NCBI GenBank assembly: GCA_963846715.1
Contig: CAWJXA010000007.1
Location: forward strand, 186,001 to 250,000
Direction of reading: 5' to 3'
From: Bog-257 sp963846715
GTDB lineage: Bacteria; Acidobacteriota; Terriglobia; Terriglobales; Acidobacteriaceae
Length of the DNA stretch: 64,000 nucleotides
Below the pieces are notes generated by a model. The model saw only the letters and a list, made by a program, of their open reading frames with translations, was not told where the DNA came from and ran no database searches. Made by a program: the position numbers and the translations under genes. Of the stretch, positions 42,637 through 51,746 are shown one piece after another (position 1 is the stretch's first letter; the number at the start of each line of letters is the position of its first letter).

Positions 42637-43082
42637 GCTGCCAGATCAGTCCTGTCCTGATCGCTCTCATGGCCCACAAACGTGTCCGGAGGAACCAGGG
42701 GCTGAACCTGGTGAGCGGGGTGAGGATAAAAATGCTTAAGAGCATTTGGCAGGAAGCTGCTGAAGCTCTTCATGGCGGCGGTCGAATTGTCGTAAATTTC
42801 GAAAAGCCGCCCCGTCCGAGTCAGCTCCAGCACCACTGCAGCCTGGGGCGACAGCGCGGCAAGTTTCAAGTCGCCGTCGTGCCGCATCGCTTCTCGCATG
42901 CAGCTCAGTAAGACGTCAACCCCAGCGGCGTCGATCTGCCGTACCTGGGACATGTCAAACACAATTTGGGGCCGGTCCGAATTCAAAAAGGGTTCCACTT
43001 CCTTGAAAAAACTACGGGCCTGTTTGAGATTCATTTTTTCCGGCATTCTTTTAACAACTACGGGCCTACTACTGCTCTCCAT
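42633..43082 (-). CDS. STAS-domain (anti-sigma-factor antagonist-like) protein
   Basis: 149 residues from ATG 43082, overlapping the end of the nucleotidyltransferase gene by 14 bases. A compact STAS fold occupies residues about 15-110: QARSFFKEVEPFLNSDRPQI, VFDMSQVRQIDAAGVDVLLS and ALSPQAAVVLELTRTGRLFE. The position of the usual phosphorylatable Ser in the D-x-x-x-Ser motif reads QIDAAGVD, so Ser is replaced by Ala/Gly, arguing against SpoIIAA-type switching. Its place in the middle of the operon suggests a structural or regulatory role in glycan export. Confidence 0.85.
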   Translation of the reverse strand: MESSSRPVVVKRMPEKMNLKQARSFFKEVEPFLNSDRPQIVFDMSQVRQIDAAGVDVLLSCMREAMRHDGDLKLAALSPQAAVVLELTRTGRLFEIYDNSTAAMKSFSSFLPNALKHFYPHPAHQVQPLVPPDTFVGHESDQDRTDLAA

Positions 43083-44229
43083 ATCTCCTCGCGACGGCTA
43101 GGTTGGAGGGGAACTCCGAAGCCTCTGGGCCGGGACCTTGGGCTTCTGTCGCCGGCGTCTTCAACGCAGCTGCCTGCTGCTCTAAAGACGACGGAATTTC
43201 CACGGCGCGCTCATCATGAGCATGTGCGAAAAATCCGCGGTAAATCTGCTTAGGTAAGAATGCGAAAAGCTCAGCCGTGCTGCCTGCCAGGCGAGAAAGT
43301 GCACTCATGGCCGGCATGCCAACCAGCTTGCGATCGCTGATTTCGACTTCGACATTGCGCACCAGGTGACACAGGCGGTGGAAACCCACCACCGAGTGCA
43401 TGACGTCGAGGCCTGCTCCCACGTAGGTGTAGGGCAACAAAGTAGAGTTCTCCACCACGGTGCCACAATCGACTTCGGCGTGGTGTTCGACCACCGTGCT
43501 CCGCGTAATCAAGGCGGATGCGCGGATCCTGCTATAGGCGCCGACGAATGCCGGAGCCACAATCCGTGCCTTGCGGTGTACCCGCGCAGACTTTGCTACC
43601 CACACGCCTGGCCGCGTCTGAACTCCCACCGGAGAAATCGAATTTTTGCGAAGAAGTCCGTCGAGCGCCAGGCAACGCAGATCAGTGGCGTTCTTCAAAC
43701 GGTTGACGTAACCGGTAACGCAATAGTTCTTGCACTCGGTGCGCAGTTTGCTTAGGCGGTTATGGAACAGCGACGCCGCGTCGTTTCGTCGCGACGCATT
43801 CAGCACAAAGATGTCGAGAGACGCGCCTTCCGGATCGACCGCCATGGTTACCGGACAATGATGGTCCAGATGATGTTGGATTAGTCTTTCGTAATCCACC
43901 TCGACATAAGGACCGACGCGCATCGCGATCACCAGGTCCGCGCCATTTTCCGCGTAGCAGCTAAATGTTTCCTCGGCTATTTGCCAGAACTGGCCTTCCG
44001 GGGCCCGCTTCCACGGCACATCAGCGCTCAGAAGATCGGAGGATTCTCCCTGGCCGGCGGACTCGCTTATCAGCGTGGTGTCACAGACTCCGAAATGCTG
44101 CAACCGCTGCAGCACGCGTTCCACAACCGGCTAGCCAAGCACGTCGAGGTAAGCCAGCGGAATTCCGCCAAACTTCTCTTCGCCGGATGCCTTCGTTCCG
44201 CCCACCAAAAGGATGGCTTTTATGTCCAT
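43069..44229 (-). CDS. NDP-sugar nucleotidyltransferase-like/left-handed beta-helix protein, interrupted by in-frame TAG
   Basis: Reading from ATG 44229, the product starts MDIKAILLVGGTKASG, then EEKFGGIPLAYLDVLG, then meets TAG (44131-44133) and continues in the same frame with PVVERVLQRLQHFGV. The normal residue at the stop is probably Gln (CAG). Downstream of the stop the frame is open for 355 codons; an internal GTG at 44124 is the only restart. The C-terminal half has hexapeptide repeats (WVAKSARVHRKARIVAPAFV) forming a left-handed beta-helix. The signature Arg of the nucleotide loop is absent, so activity is doubtful even without the stop. Confidence 0.75.
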
Positions 44230-45471
44230 GGCTGCCACCTCGGTGCGGCTGCACGAAAAATCGCCGAGCGAGAAGGAACCCACGCAGGAATTCTGCGGAA
44301 GCGCGATATCGGTTCCAAGAGCCCGCGCGCGCTGGTGAAGATCGAACGAGCGCAAATATTGGCGAATAATCTGTGGCATGGTCATACGCAAGGCGGCAGA
44401 GAAGTTCTGCTCCGCCATTTCCTGCAAACGGTCGGGCTGGCTGAGCAGCATGTTGAGTTGCTCTGCCAGGCTTTCGGCATTGCCGGTTTCGTAGAACTCA
44501 ATCGCGATGCCTTCGTCCCGCGCCATGTCGCGAAAATCGTCAATTCCCGCCGACAAAATGGGAACACCAAATTCGCACGCCAGGTGGGCCACCCCGCTGG
44601 CGCCGGCGGCGGACGTATAGGGCAGCACCAACACGCTGGCCTTACGGAACAGATCCGCAATGTCGTCTTCCGCTACGTATCCGGTGAATTCAATAATGGG
44701 ATTGCCTCGCATCCGTTCTGCCATTGATTCGATGTAACCCGGAGTCGTAGGGTGGTTTGAGCCGGCCACGATCAGGCGAATATTCGGGACCTGAGCGGAC
44801 AGACGCTCGAACGCTTCCAGCAACAACTCCACGCGTTTATAAGTTCCCCATTTTCCGAATGCGAGAATGCGATGCTCGGGATTGCCGCGTTGCGTTAAGT
44901 CAGGCGGTTCTGGCCTGCCTCCCAGAATTCCGTGGGCGCGAAAGTGCACGTTCTCGCCACGGTACTTGTCAATCAGAGTGCGACGATACGCCGGCAATAA
45001 AACAGAAATGGAATTCGCCATCAGCAGCATGCGCGTCGCGGCCGAGCCTGCCATGCGATACAGCCGGGGAAAACGAACTCCGGAGTCAACCAGGCTGATG
45101 TTGTCCATCAGGTGATGCAGAGTGACGTGCGTATACCGTCCACTGAGTCGCGATAGCACTGGCTGAGTCAGACCGGAGAACGCTGCCACCGGGTTGTTGC
45201 CGAAGGTCGAGAACAGCAGGTTGAACCACACCACATCGGGATTAATGTCCTGAATCGCCTTCAACAGGCGCACCGGATTCATCACGGAGTCGAAGCGCCA
45301 GCAGCGGACAACGTCGTAGTCGGGCAACTCCTCAACGGGACCCTCCAACTCATCAGCCAGTACCGTGAGGCTTAACAGAGGGTCACGCTGCAGTTCCCGC
45401 GCAATGTGAAAACCATATTCGTTCAACCCTCGGCGGCTGGGCGGGAATGCACTTACCAGGCAAATCTTCAA
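44131..45471 (-). CDS. GT4-family glycosyltransferase, read into the next gene
   Basis: 446 residues, of which about 414 are the transferase. N-terminus MKICLVSAFPPSRRGLNEYG, acceptor-side LLFSTFGNNPVAAFSGL, donor-side RILAFGKWGTYKRVELLLEA, then LIVAGSNHP and the GT-B nucleotide motif LVLPYTSAAGASGVAHLACE, with E near the end of the C-terminal Rossmann fold. No stop separates it from the nucleotidyltransferase ATG at 44229; both are in one frame until TAG 44131, so the product carries 32 residues of that protein. It starts 13 bases after the TPR gene stop. Retaining sugar transferase, sugar unknown. Confidence 0.87.
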   Translation of the reverse strand: MKICLVSAFPPSRRGLNEYGFHIARELQRDPLLSLTVLADELEGPVEELPDYDVVRCWRFDSVMNPVRLLKAIQDINPDVVWFNLLFSTFGNNPVAAFSGLTQPVLSRLSGRYTHVTLHHLMDNISLVDSGVRFPRLYRMAGSAATRMLLMANSISVLLPAYRRTLIDKYRGENVHFRAHGILGGRPEPPDLTQRGNPEHRILAFGKWGTYKRVELLLEAFERLSAQVPNIRLIVAGSNHPTTPGYIESMAERMRGNPIIEFTGYVAEDDIADLFRKASVLVLPYTSAAGASGVAHLACEFGVPILSAGIDDFRDMARDEGIAIEFYETGNAESLAEQLNMLLSQPDRLQEMAEQNFSAALRMTMPQIIRQYLRSFDLHQRARALGTDIALPQNSCVGSFSLGDFSCSRTEVAAMDIKAILLVGGTKASGEEKFGGIPLAYLDVLG

Positions 45472-45484
45472 ATCAACTCCTCGG

Positions 45485-48400
45485 TTAGAACATCGTCAAA
45501 CGAAATACGGGACGAATTAACGTCCCGCTCTGAGCGGTACCAGTGAACGATGGAAATTGTTCTGCCTGGACGCCGACTGAGAACCGCAGAGGGTACTCCA
45601 CTGGAACTCGCCCAGTGGCATCGCTTACGGTCCGGTGCAGTGGTCTTACATAAGTGATGAAGAAACTGCTGTACATGTTGTCGTAGTTCTGAAAAGACTG
45701 ACCGCCTTCATAGGCGAACTGACCATCCACCCTCCAGGATGGGTTCACGTTGTACTGGATGGTCCCGACCGGACGCAGAACATGGGCCCTGGCCCACAAT
45801 GTGTCCTGCACGCGGAACGCGCGGATGTACTCGGCCAAAAGGCTGGCCGTGAGTTTTTGGTCGAAGAACTTGCGCTGCAGACCGCCGTAGGTAGAGGTGG
45901 TGAAGTACTGCCGCACCAACGGGCTGTACGTGAGATCGCGGCGGGTATAGCCGGTAATCAGCGCGGTCTTGCCCCACGGCCGCCCCACCGTGAATTGCAA
46001 CGTTGTGCCTACATCGTTTGAGTCCAGCTTGTAGCCGGTCGCGGTGAAAGGGCCAGCCTCGTGATACATGCTGGCGTTGAACGACAGCCAATTGCCGAAC
46101 GAACTGCTATTGGCGTACATGAACTGGCGAAACAGGTTTTGGTTTTCGTACTGCGGCGCTGAGTTGTCGCGACGCAAAGTAAATTGCAGTCCAGTATTAA
46201 ACGCGATCCAGGCATCGCCGAGATGCAGCACCGGATTCAGGGCAGTATTGAAGTTGTAGTCGAAGGTGTTGCGATTGATGATCAGCGCTTCCTGCGGCAA
46301 CGACTCCTCGCCCGTGGCGTTGCGGATCTGGAAGAAACCGCTCACCATGGGAAAGTTGTTGTCGAAGTGATAGCGGTAGGCCGTAGTCCACAGCGACTCC
46401 TGTTGCGAGCGCGGGGGCGGCAGATTGGGACTCTTGCTGGTTAGCCCGAAGATTTCCTGGTCGAGTACGTAGACCGTGTAATCGTCGTAGAGGCCGCCGG
46501 TAGTGAAATCGGTCAGCATGCTGAGATGGTCGGTGACTCGCAAACCTTCTTCGCTGGCTACCTGCATACCTTCCAGTTGCGCAACCTCACTGGCACCCAG
46601 TTGGTCGGCCTGCGCCAGCACCATCATCGCGTTCCAGCTTTGATGACGTTGCCGGTACACCTCGCCTTGCGCCAGTAGGTAGTCGTAGTTCTGGTTGGCT
46701 CCGGGATCGGCGCCGAGTGAAGCCAGTTCTTCATCCGCCTGCTTAGTTTTGCCTTGCGCCAGATAGGTGTTCGCCAGGCCAATCGCCACTACCTGGTCGG
46801 CGGCCCCGGCTTGTTGCGCTTTCTCGAAGTAACGAGTCGCAAGGTCGAAGTCGTGCATGGCCAGCAGCAGGTTGGCGGCTTCGATCAGGTTCTCCGAGGT
46901 CACCGGCGGCGCCTCGCCGATACGGCTCTCAGCAAAGGCCAGGCTGATTTGCTGCCTGGCGTCATCGTCCTTGCCATAACGCACCATTAGGCGGGCAATA
47001 GCCAGACGCGCTTCCACCCGGTTGGCATCCGGCGCATTGAGTGCGCGGCTGAAACGGTCCATGGCGGCCTTCTCGTCGCCCAGGGTCAATAACGCGTCGC
47101 CGGTATCCAGCAGGATCGCAGACTGGTCGCCGCCCTGCTGTTCGGCCGCCGCAACATACCGCAGCGTCTCGTCGCGCTGATGTAACTCGGCATAAGCGTG
47201 TGCCATCCGCGCATAGATCAACGGGTCATCGGGCGATAGGCTTAGCGCCTGATTCAGAGCGTCAATGGACTGCTGATAGCGGCGCATGTCGTACAGCGTG
47301 TCCGCCAATGCCAGTTGCAGCTGCAAGTCATTGGGTGCGTACTTCAGTGCGGCGCGATACTCTTTCTCGGCATTGGCCAGCAAGCGCTGCTGACGATACG
47401 CAGTGGCGCGCACCAGATGGGTTGCGCCTGATTCGCCCATTAGCTTCTGGGCGTCGTCCACCTGGTCGAGTGCCTGCTTGGGCTGGCGAAGTTGCAGATC
47501 GCTGAATGCCAGCCCGAGATGCGCGATGCCATTGTTTGGACTGAGCTTCAGTGCCGTCTCGAAATCCTGGGAAGCCCGCTGCGCGTCCTGCATGTCATTC
47601 AGGACGTAGCCGCGGTTTACGTACGCTTCCACCATCTTAGGATCGCGTGCGATGGCCTGCGTGTAGTCGTCAATCGCTTCGTTCAGCAGTTGCGAGCGCT
47701 TGTGCACATGGCCCGCAAGCAAAGGGAAGTTGGGTTCCTTCGGCAATTGCGCTGCGTATTGGTTGGCGATAACCAGCGCGTCGTCGTAGCGCCCCAGGTT
47801 GTAAAGGTCGTAATCGAGATAGACCGAAGCGTTGCGGTCTTTCGGCAACTGCTGCAGCACCTGGTAGCCCAGCTTCGCCGATTCAGCATACTTGCCTTCG
47901 TGGAACAGATAGCGTTCGCGCTCACGCATCACCCGCGGATCGTCATTCATCTTGCTGGTCGCGCGGTCCACCCACTCTCCGGCCAGCTTGATCTGACGCG
48001 CTTCAATCGCGGCATTGGCCGCGTTCGCTACGATCACCGGATTCTGAGGAGCCAGCTTGTAGGCCTTCTGATAATTCGCATCGGCACGCTCGAACTCCGC
48101 GGTTTGCGTGAACATGTCGCCCAGCGCAAGGTAAGGAACGTAGTCGTCCGGATACGCCCTGGCCATGCGATTGAAGTACTCTTCCGCCATCTTGGTGTTG
48201 TTCTCTTCGCGGTAGAGGTAGCCCATGGCTTCCAGCGCGTAGTGATTGTCGGGGTCTTTACCAAGTACATCGCCGTAGATCTGGCGCGACTCATCCTTGC
48301 GGCCTTCCTTCCACAACAAGTTGGCGTATTGCAGCTTGATATTGACGTTTTCGGGATCGAGCTTGCGGGCTTCGACCAAGTCGGCTTCCGCTCCGCTCAA

Positions 48401-49696
48401 ATCGTTGTCCGAGGTCTTGAGCGATGCTCGTACTCGCAAGAACTCGGCCTTCGCCGTTCCCTGCACATCAAGCTTGCTGATCTCTTCTTCGGCGGTCGCG
48501 ATCTGCTGATGGGCTGCCTGATCATCTCCATTTTCGCGATAGAGTTCGGCAAGGTTCAGCCGAAGCTGTATGGGATAGAGCTGGCCTTCGGGCACTCCTC
48601 CTGCCGGCATAGCTTTGAGTGCGGCGTTGTATTCGGCAATGGCCTCGCGCGACTTGCTCTCCTCTTTGGCCAGCAGCGCGCGAATTGCGTGCAGCCGATA
48701 GTAGTTCGGATCGATGGCCGCAGCCCGGCTGAGGTAAGTACGGGTCTTGTCGAGATTGCCCAGCCGTAGTTGGGCTTGTGCCGCGCTTAATTGGTAGCCA
48801 ATTTCCTTGGGTTTCGCGTCCGCTGCGCGCGTGTAGGCTGCAGCAGCCTGTACTTTGTCGCCGTCCAGTTCGTAGGTGTAGCCAAGGTCGGCGAGCACCG
48901 GTGGAGTCATTTTCGGCGCGCTCTTCAAGGTTGTAATTGCGGCCTTATAGTCGTGCTCTTCGCGGTAATAGTTTGCCGCTGCCTGGAAGATCTCAACGTT
49001 ACCCGGCGCGTGCTTCTTGGCCAGGTCGAGCATTTGTTTGGCGCGGTCGGGCTGCTTCAACTTCAAGTAAGCCACGGCCAACATCAGCTCGGCGTGTGCA
49101 TTCGCCTGCTGGGATTCCGCGCGCTGCAGCAGATTGATTCCTTCCTGCGTGTCTCCCGTGCGAATAAACAGCTCGCCGGCAATCAGGAGGTCATTGGTGC
49201 GATTAGGATTGGCGCGAATCACTTGCAGCAGCAGCCGCTTGGCGTCGTCTGTCCGGCCCATGCGCGCGTAGGTTTGTGCCAGTCCACTTAACCCGTCGGC
49301 ATTGCCCGGAGCCGTCTGCAGTCCATGTTGATAAGCGTCAACCGAAGTTTGATAACGTCCCGCCAGGCGCGAGGTGTAGCCCAACAGAAACCACAGCTTG
49401 TTGTCTTGCGGCGCAGCTTTCACGGCGCGCTCTGCGTAGTCTGCTGCGGCCCCTGGGTTACCGCGCCGCAAGGCATCGTTGGCCGCGCGTGCCAGTCTTC
49501 CAACCTCAATACTGCTACCCCAACCAATGCCGTTGTCGCCAGACCCGTTGGCCTGTGCCGTTTGGCTTTGCTTCTTCTGCTTCGCATTGGGTGTAGCCGG
49601 CGATTGCGCGGGCTGGCCGTTGACCTCGAACGTCTGCGCCTTTAAGGGCGCAACGGGCAACAGCAGGGAACAAACAATCAGGAGAACACGTTTCAT
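45485..49696 (-). CDS. Giant TPR protein with C-terminal outer-membrane beta-barrel (glycan exporter-like)
   Basis: 1403 residues. Signal peptide (VLLIVCSLLLPVAPLKAQ). Residues about 60-1060 consist of some two dozen or more TPR units (AADYAERAVKAAPQDNKLWF; AYVNRGYVLNDMQDAQRASQ). Residues about 1090-1403 are rich in alternating aromatic strands (YRYHFDNNFPMVSGFFQIRN; LTASLLAEYIRAFRVQDTLW) and end LIRPVFRLTMF, a terminal Phe as in barrel proteins. This layout matches BcsC, PgaA and similar exopolysaccharide porins. First gene of the leftward operon. It probably carries the glycan across the outer membrane. Confidence 0.87.
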   Translation of the reverse strand: MKRVLLIVCSLLLPVAPLKAQTFEVNGQPAQSPATPNAKQKKQSQTAQANGSGDNGIGWGSSIEVGRLARAANDALRRGNPGAAADYAERAVKAAPQDNKLWFLLGYTSRLAGRYQTSVDAYQHGLQTAPGNADGLSGLAQTYARMGRTDDAKRLLLQVIRANPNRTNDLLIAGELFIRTGDTQEGINLLQRAESQQANAHAELMLAVAYLKLKQPDRAKQMLDLAKKHAPGNVEIFQAAANYYREEHDYKAAITTLKSAPKMTPPVLADLGYTYELDGDKVQAAAAYTRAADAKPKEIGYQLSAAQAQLRLGNLDKTRTYLSRAAAIDPNYYRLHAIRALLAKEESKSREAIAEYNAALKAMPAGGVPEGQLYPIQLRLNLAELYRENGDDQAAHQQIATAEEEISKLDVQGTAKAEFLRVRASLKTSDNDLSGAEADLVEARKLDPENVNIKLQYANLLWKEGRKDESRQIYGDVLGKDPDNHYALEAMGYLYREENNTKMAEEYFNRMARAYPDDYVPYLALGDMFTQTAEFERADANYQKAYKLAPQNPVIVANAANAAIEARQIKLAGEWVDRATSKMNDDPRVMRERERYLFHEGKYAESAKLGYQVLQQLPKDRNASVYLDYDLYNLGRYDDALVIANQYAAQLPKEPNFPLLAGHVHKRSQLLNEAIDDYTQAIARDPKMVEAYVNRGYVLNDMQDAQRASQDFETALKLSPNNGIAHLGLAFSDLQLRQPKQALDQVDDAQKLMGESGATHLVRATAYRQQRLLANAEKEYRAALKYAPNDLQLQLALADTLYDMRRYQQSIDALNQALSLSPDDPLIYARMAHAYAELHQRDETLRYVAAAEQQGGDQSAILLDTGDALLTLGDEKAAMDRFSRALNAPDANRVEARLAIARLMVRYGKDDDARQQISLAFAESRIGEAPPVTSENLIEAANLLLAMHDFDLATRYFEKAQQAGAADQVVAIGLANTYLAQGKTKQADEELASLGADPGANQNYDYLLAQGEVYRQRHQSWNAMMVLAQADQLGASEVAQLEGMQVASEEGLRVTDHLSMLTDFTTGGLYDDYTVYVLDQEIFGLTSKSPNLPPPRSQQESLWTTAYRYHFDNNFPMVSGFFQIRNATGEESLPQEALIINRNTFDYNFNTALNPVLHLGDAWIAFNTGLQFTLRRDNSAPQYENQNLFRQFMYANSSSFGNWLSFNASMYHEAGPFTATGYKLDSNDVGTTLQFTVGRPWGKTALITGYTRRDLTYSPLVRQYFTTSTYGGLQRKFFDQKLTASLLAEYIRAFRVQDTLWARAHVLRPVGTIQYNVNPSWRVDGQFAYEGGQSFQNYDNMYSSFFITYVRPLHRTVSDATGRVPVEYPLRFSVGVQAEQFPSFTGTAQSGTLIRPVFRLTMF

Positions 49697-49951
49697 TTTT
49701 CCCTTGGGGTGCTCGATGCGGAGTCGAGCGTGCGCTGGAGCTCTGCTCGCAAACTAAATTCCATTGTTGTCGGATGCTGGATTTGCCCGTTATGGCTGTG
49801 TGGCACTTAACTTCCACTTCGCATGAGGCGCGGTTCTCAATTGTGGAAGCGCGGGTAAGTAGAGCTTGGCGTGGGTATGTCCGTACTCATTCTTGGACTT
49901 CATATGCCGCAGCAAACCAACCGGAGTTTCTGCGAATCCAAACACTTTCGG
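49697..49951. promoter_or_regulatory. Divergent control region of the glycan locus
   Basis: About 200-250 bases separate the leftward TPR-exporter gene from the rightward membrane-protein gene; both operons must be driven from here. I see no clear -10/-35 pair or palindromic operator. The start of the rightward gene is not certain (ATG 49904 or 49952, GTG 49871). Confidence 0.45.
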
Positions 49952-51172
49952 ATGCAGGTTTCCGGAGGAACTCCCTTGATATCGAAGTCCCCGACGTTCC
50001 CCTCAAGAGCGATTCCGCTCTCCGCCATACTTCTAATCGCTTTGGCGGTACACGGCCCGCTGTTGCTGATGCAGTTGCCGGCAGGCTCGTATGATGCGAA
50101 CACGCATATCTTCTTTGCTGCGCACTATGCGCATCACTGGTTCAATCCCTGGAACGTGAAGTGGTTTGGCGGGTTCTCGCAGACGACGTATCCGCCGCTT
50201 ACCCACCAATGGATCGCATTGTTCTCGCACATCATGGGCTTGCAGATGGCCTATATGTTCGTGCAGTTCATTGCCATTCTGCTGCTGCCCATCGGCATGT
50301 ATCGATACGCGCGGCTCTGGGTCGATGAGGTGTCAGCCAGCTACGCCGCGTTAGGCTCGGTATTCCTGGGCTCGCTGGCGATGCTGGTTTATCAGTCAGG
50401 ACAGTTGCCCACGACCGCCGCAGCTGCACTAACTCTGAATGCTGTTCCGTTCTTTTATGTGTGGCTGCGCACCGCTCGATTCACAGCGCTGCTTAAAGGA
50501 GTTGCTATCGCGTGGGCGGCAGCAGCCGCGCACCACGTCACGCTCTTGTTCGGCGCAATTTTGTTTGCGATTCCGGTGCTGGTGCTGGCCATCATGGATC
50601 GCGAGGGAGTGGACCCAGACGATGAGGAACGCGCCACTGTCGGCGGGGTCCTTGGCCGCGCCGTGGTGTTCGCCGTCATCGCAATCGCCGGAGTGGCCAT
50701 CGTCTTGTGGCCTTACTGGATATCGCTTCTGAAGAACCCGATCAACCAGATGCCGATCCCCCACGGCTCCCGCGACAACTACATTCTGAAACCGTTTAGC
50801 GGAATCAACTTCTGGATTATTCCGATGGGCGCCTTGATCCTGGCGATTCCCTATATTGTTATGCGCGGCTCTGCCATTCGGCGGCTTCGTCCATTGCTGT
50901 TCGGATGGTATGTGACCACGCTGCTCGGGCTGGGTGGGACAACTCCGGTAGGCAAGCTCCTTCTGGGCCGCGCCTATCAGGTCCTCACCTTCGAACGATT
51001 CACCTTCTGGGCCACGCTGATGGCCATGCCCTTTGTCGGAATGCTGGCCGTGGAGCTGATTGCGCGCTTCCGGATGAAGGCGGCTGGTTGGCCTTTCCAT
51101 CGCCGCGGTTGCGACCATGGCAATGTCGGTGGCATGGATCACCATCCATCCCATCAACAGCTCACCGTTTAA
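49952..51172 (+). CDS. Polytopic membrane protein (6-PTPS-related type), N-terminal part before a frameshift
   Basis: The start chosen is ATG 49952, close to the first membrane helix; others are possible upstream. At least nine helices follow: AIPLSAILLIALAVHGPLLL, YDANTHIFFAAHYAHHWFNP, WFGGFSQTTYPPLTHQWIAL, LPIGMYRYARLW and AAAAHHVTLLFGAILFAIPV. The soluble-loop motif YDANTHIFFAAHYAHHW matches membrane proteins annotated as 6-pyruvoyl-tetrahydropterin-synthase-related, which look like GT-C glycosyltransferases. After about 51083 the frame loses sense (RRGCDHGNVGG) and the true continuation is in the next frame. One extra G near 51083 explains it. Confidence 0.8.
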   Translation: MQVSGGTPLISKSPTFPSRAIPLSAILLIALAVHGPLLLMQLPAGSYDANTHIFFAAHYAHHWFNPWNVKWFGGFSQTTYPPLTHQWIALFSHIMGLQMAYMFVQFIAILLLPIGMYRYARLWVDEVSASYAALGSVFLGSLAMLVYQSGQLPTTAAAALTLNAVPFFYVWLRTARFTALLKGVAIAWAAAAAHHVTLLFGAILFAIPVLVLAIMDREGVDPDDEERATVGGVLGRAVVFAVIAIAGVAIVLWPYWISLLKNPINQMPIPHGSRDNYILKPFSGINFWIIPMGALILAIPYIVMRGSAIRRLRPLLFGWYVTTLLGLGGTTPVGKLLLGRAYQVLTFERFTFWATLMAMPFVGMLAVELIARFRMKAAGWPFHRRGCDHGNVGGMDHHPSHQQLTV

Positions 51173-51746
51173 CGTCGATCAGGTCATCGCCTTTCTCAAC
51201 CGCGACGATCACTCGAAGTTCCGCTACATCACGTTGGGATTTGGCAGCAACTTTGCGAAGGTTTCCACCTACGCCAACGCCAGCAGCGTCGACGGCGACT
51301 ACAACTCAGCTCGTTTGCTACCCGAGATGACCGCGTACGGCGCCGGCCAACTCTACAACTCGAAGTACTACGGCACTTCGGGGATGGAATCGCTGCGGGC
51401 AGTATTGAAGCATGCCAATCAGTATGGCCTGAAGTACATCTTTGTTCGCGACCGCTTTTACGAGCCGCTGCTGGCCTTCGCCGGATGGCGCCAGGCGGAA
51501 AGCTACGACAACGGCAATGTCACGCTGTGGACCAAAGAGGATGTGCCTCCGGCGAAGACCCTGGAGTTTGTGGGCTTCATGCCCACCGAAATGCAAGGCA
51601 TCCTGTGGGGAATATTGCCCGTCGCCAGCAGTTTGTTTGCGCTCTTCCTGGTATTGCTCGTTCCCGAGCGGCGGCGCGTAAGAGAGACCATCGAATTCCC
51701 TGCGCCGGTGGCGCGTGAGCCCATGGTTTTCCGGGAGGCCAAGTAA
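51117..51746 (+). CDS. C-terminal part of the same membrane protein, after the frameshift
   Basis: Sense resumes at CTG 51084 (LVGLSIAAVATMAMSVAW), with the first ATG at 51117. The periplasmic tail (PFNVDQVIAFLNRDDHSKFR, YGAGQLYNSKYYGTSGMESL) and a last membrane helix (LPVASSLFALFLVLLVPE) complete the family pattern. Joined to 49952, the protein would be about 600 residues. The two pieces overlap on paper, but the functional join is at a single inserted base. Either a sequencing error or a broken gene. Confidence 0.75.
   Translation: MAMSVAWITIHPINSSPFNVDQVIAFLNRDDHSKFRYITLGFGSNFAKVSTYANASSVDGDYNSARLLPEMTAYGAGQLYNSKYYGTSGMESLRAVLKHANQYGLKYIFVRDRFYEPLLAFAGWRQAESYDNGNVTLWTKEDVPPAKTLEFVGFMPTEMQGILWGILPVASSLFALFLVLLVPERRRVRETIEFPAPVAREPMVFREAK

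Noticed and set aside
47492..48769. 425-codon plus-strand frame
   Set aside because: Antisense shadow of the TPR exporter gene; no recognisable fold.
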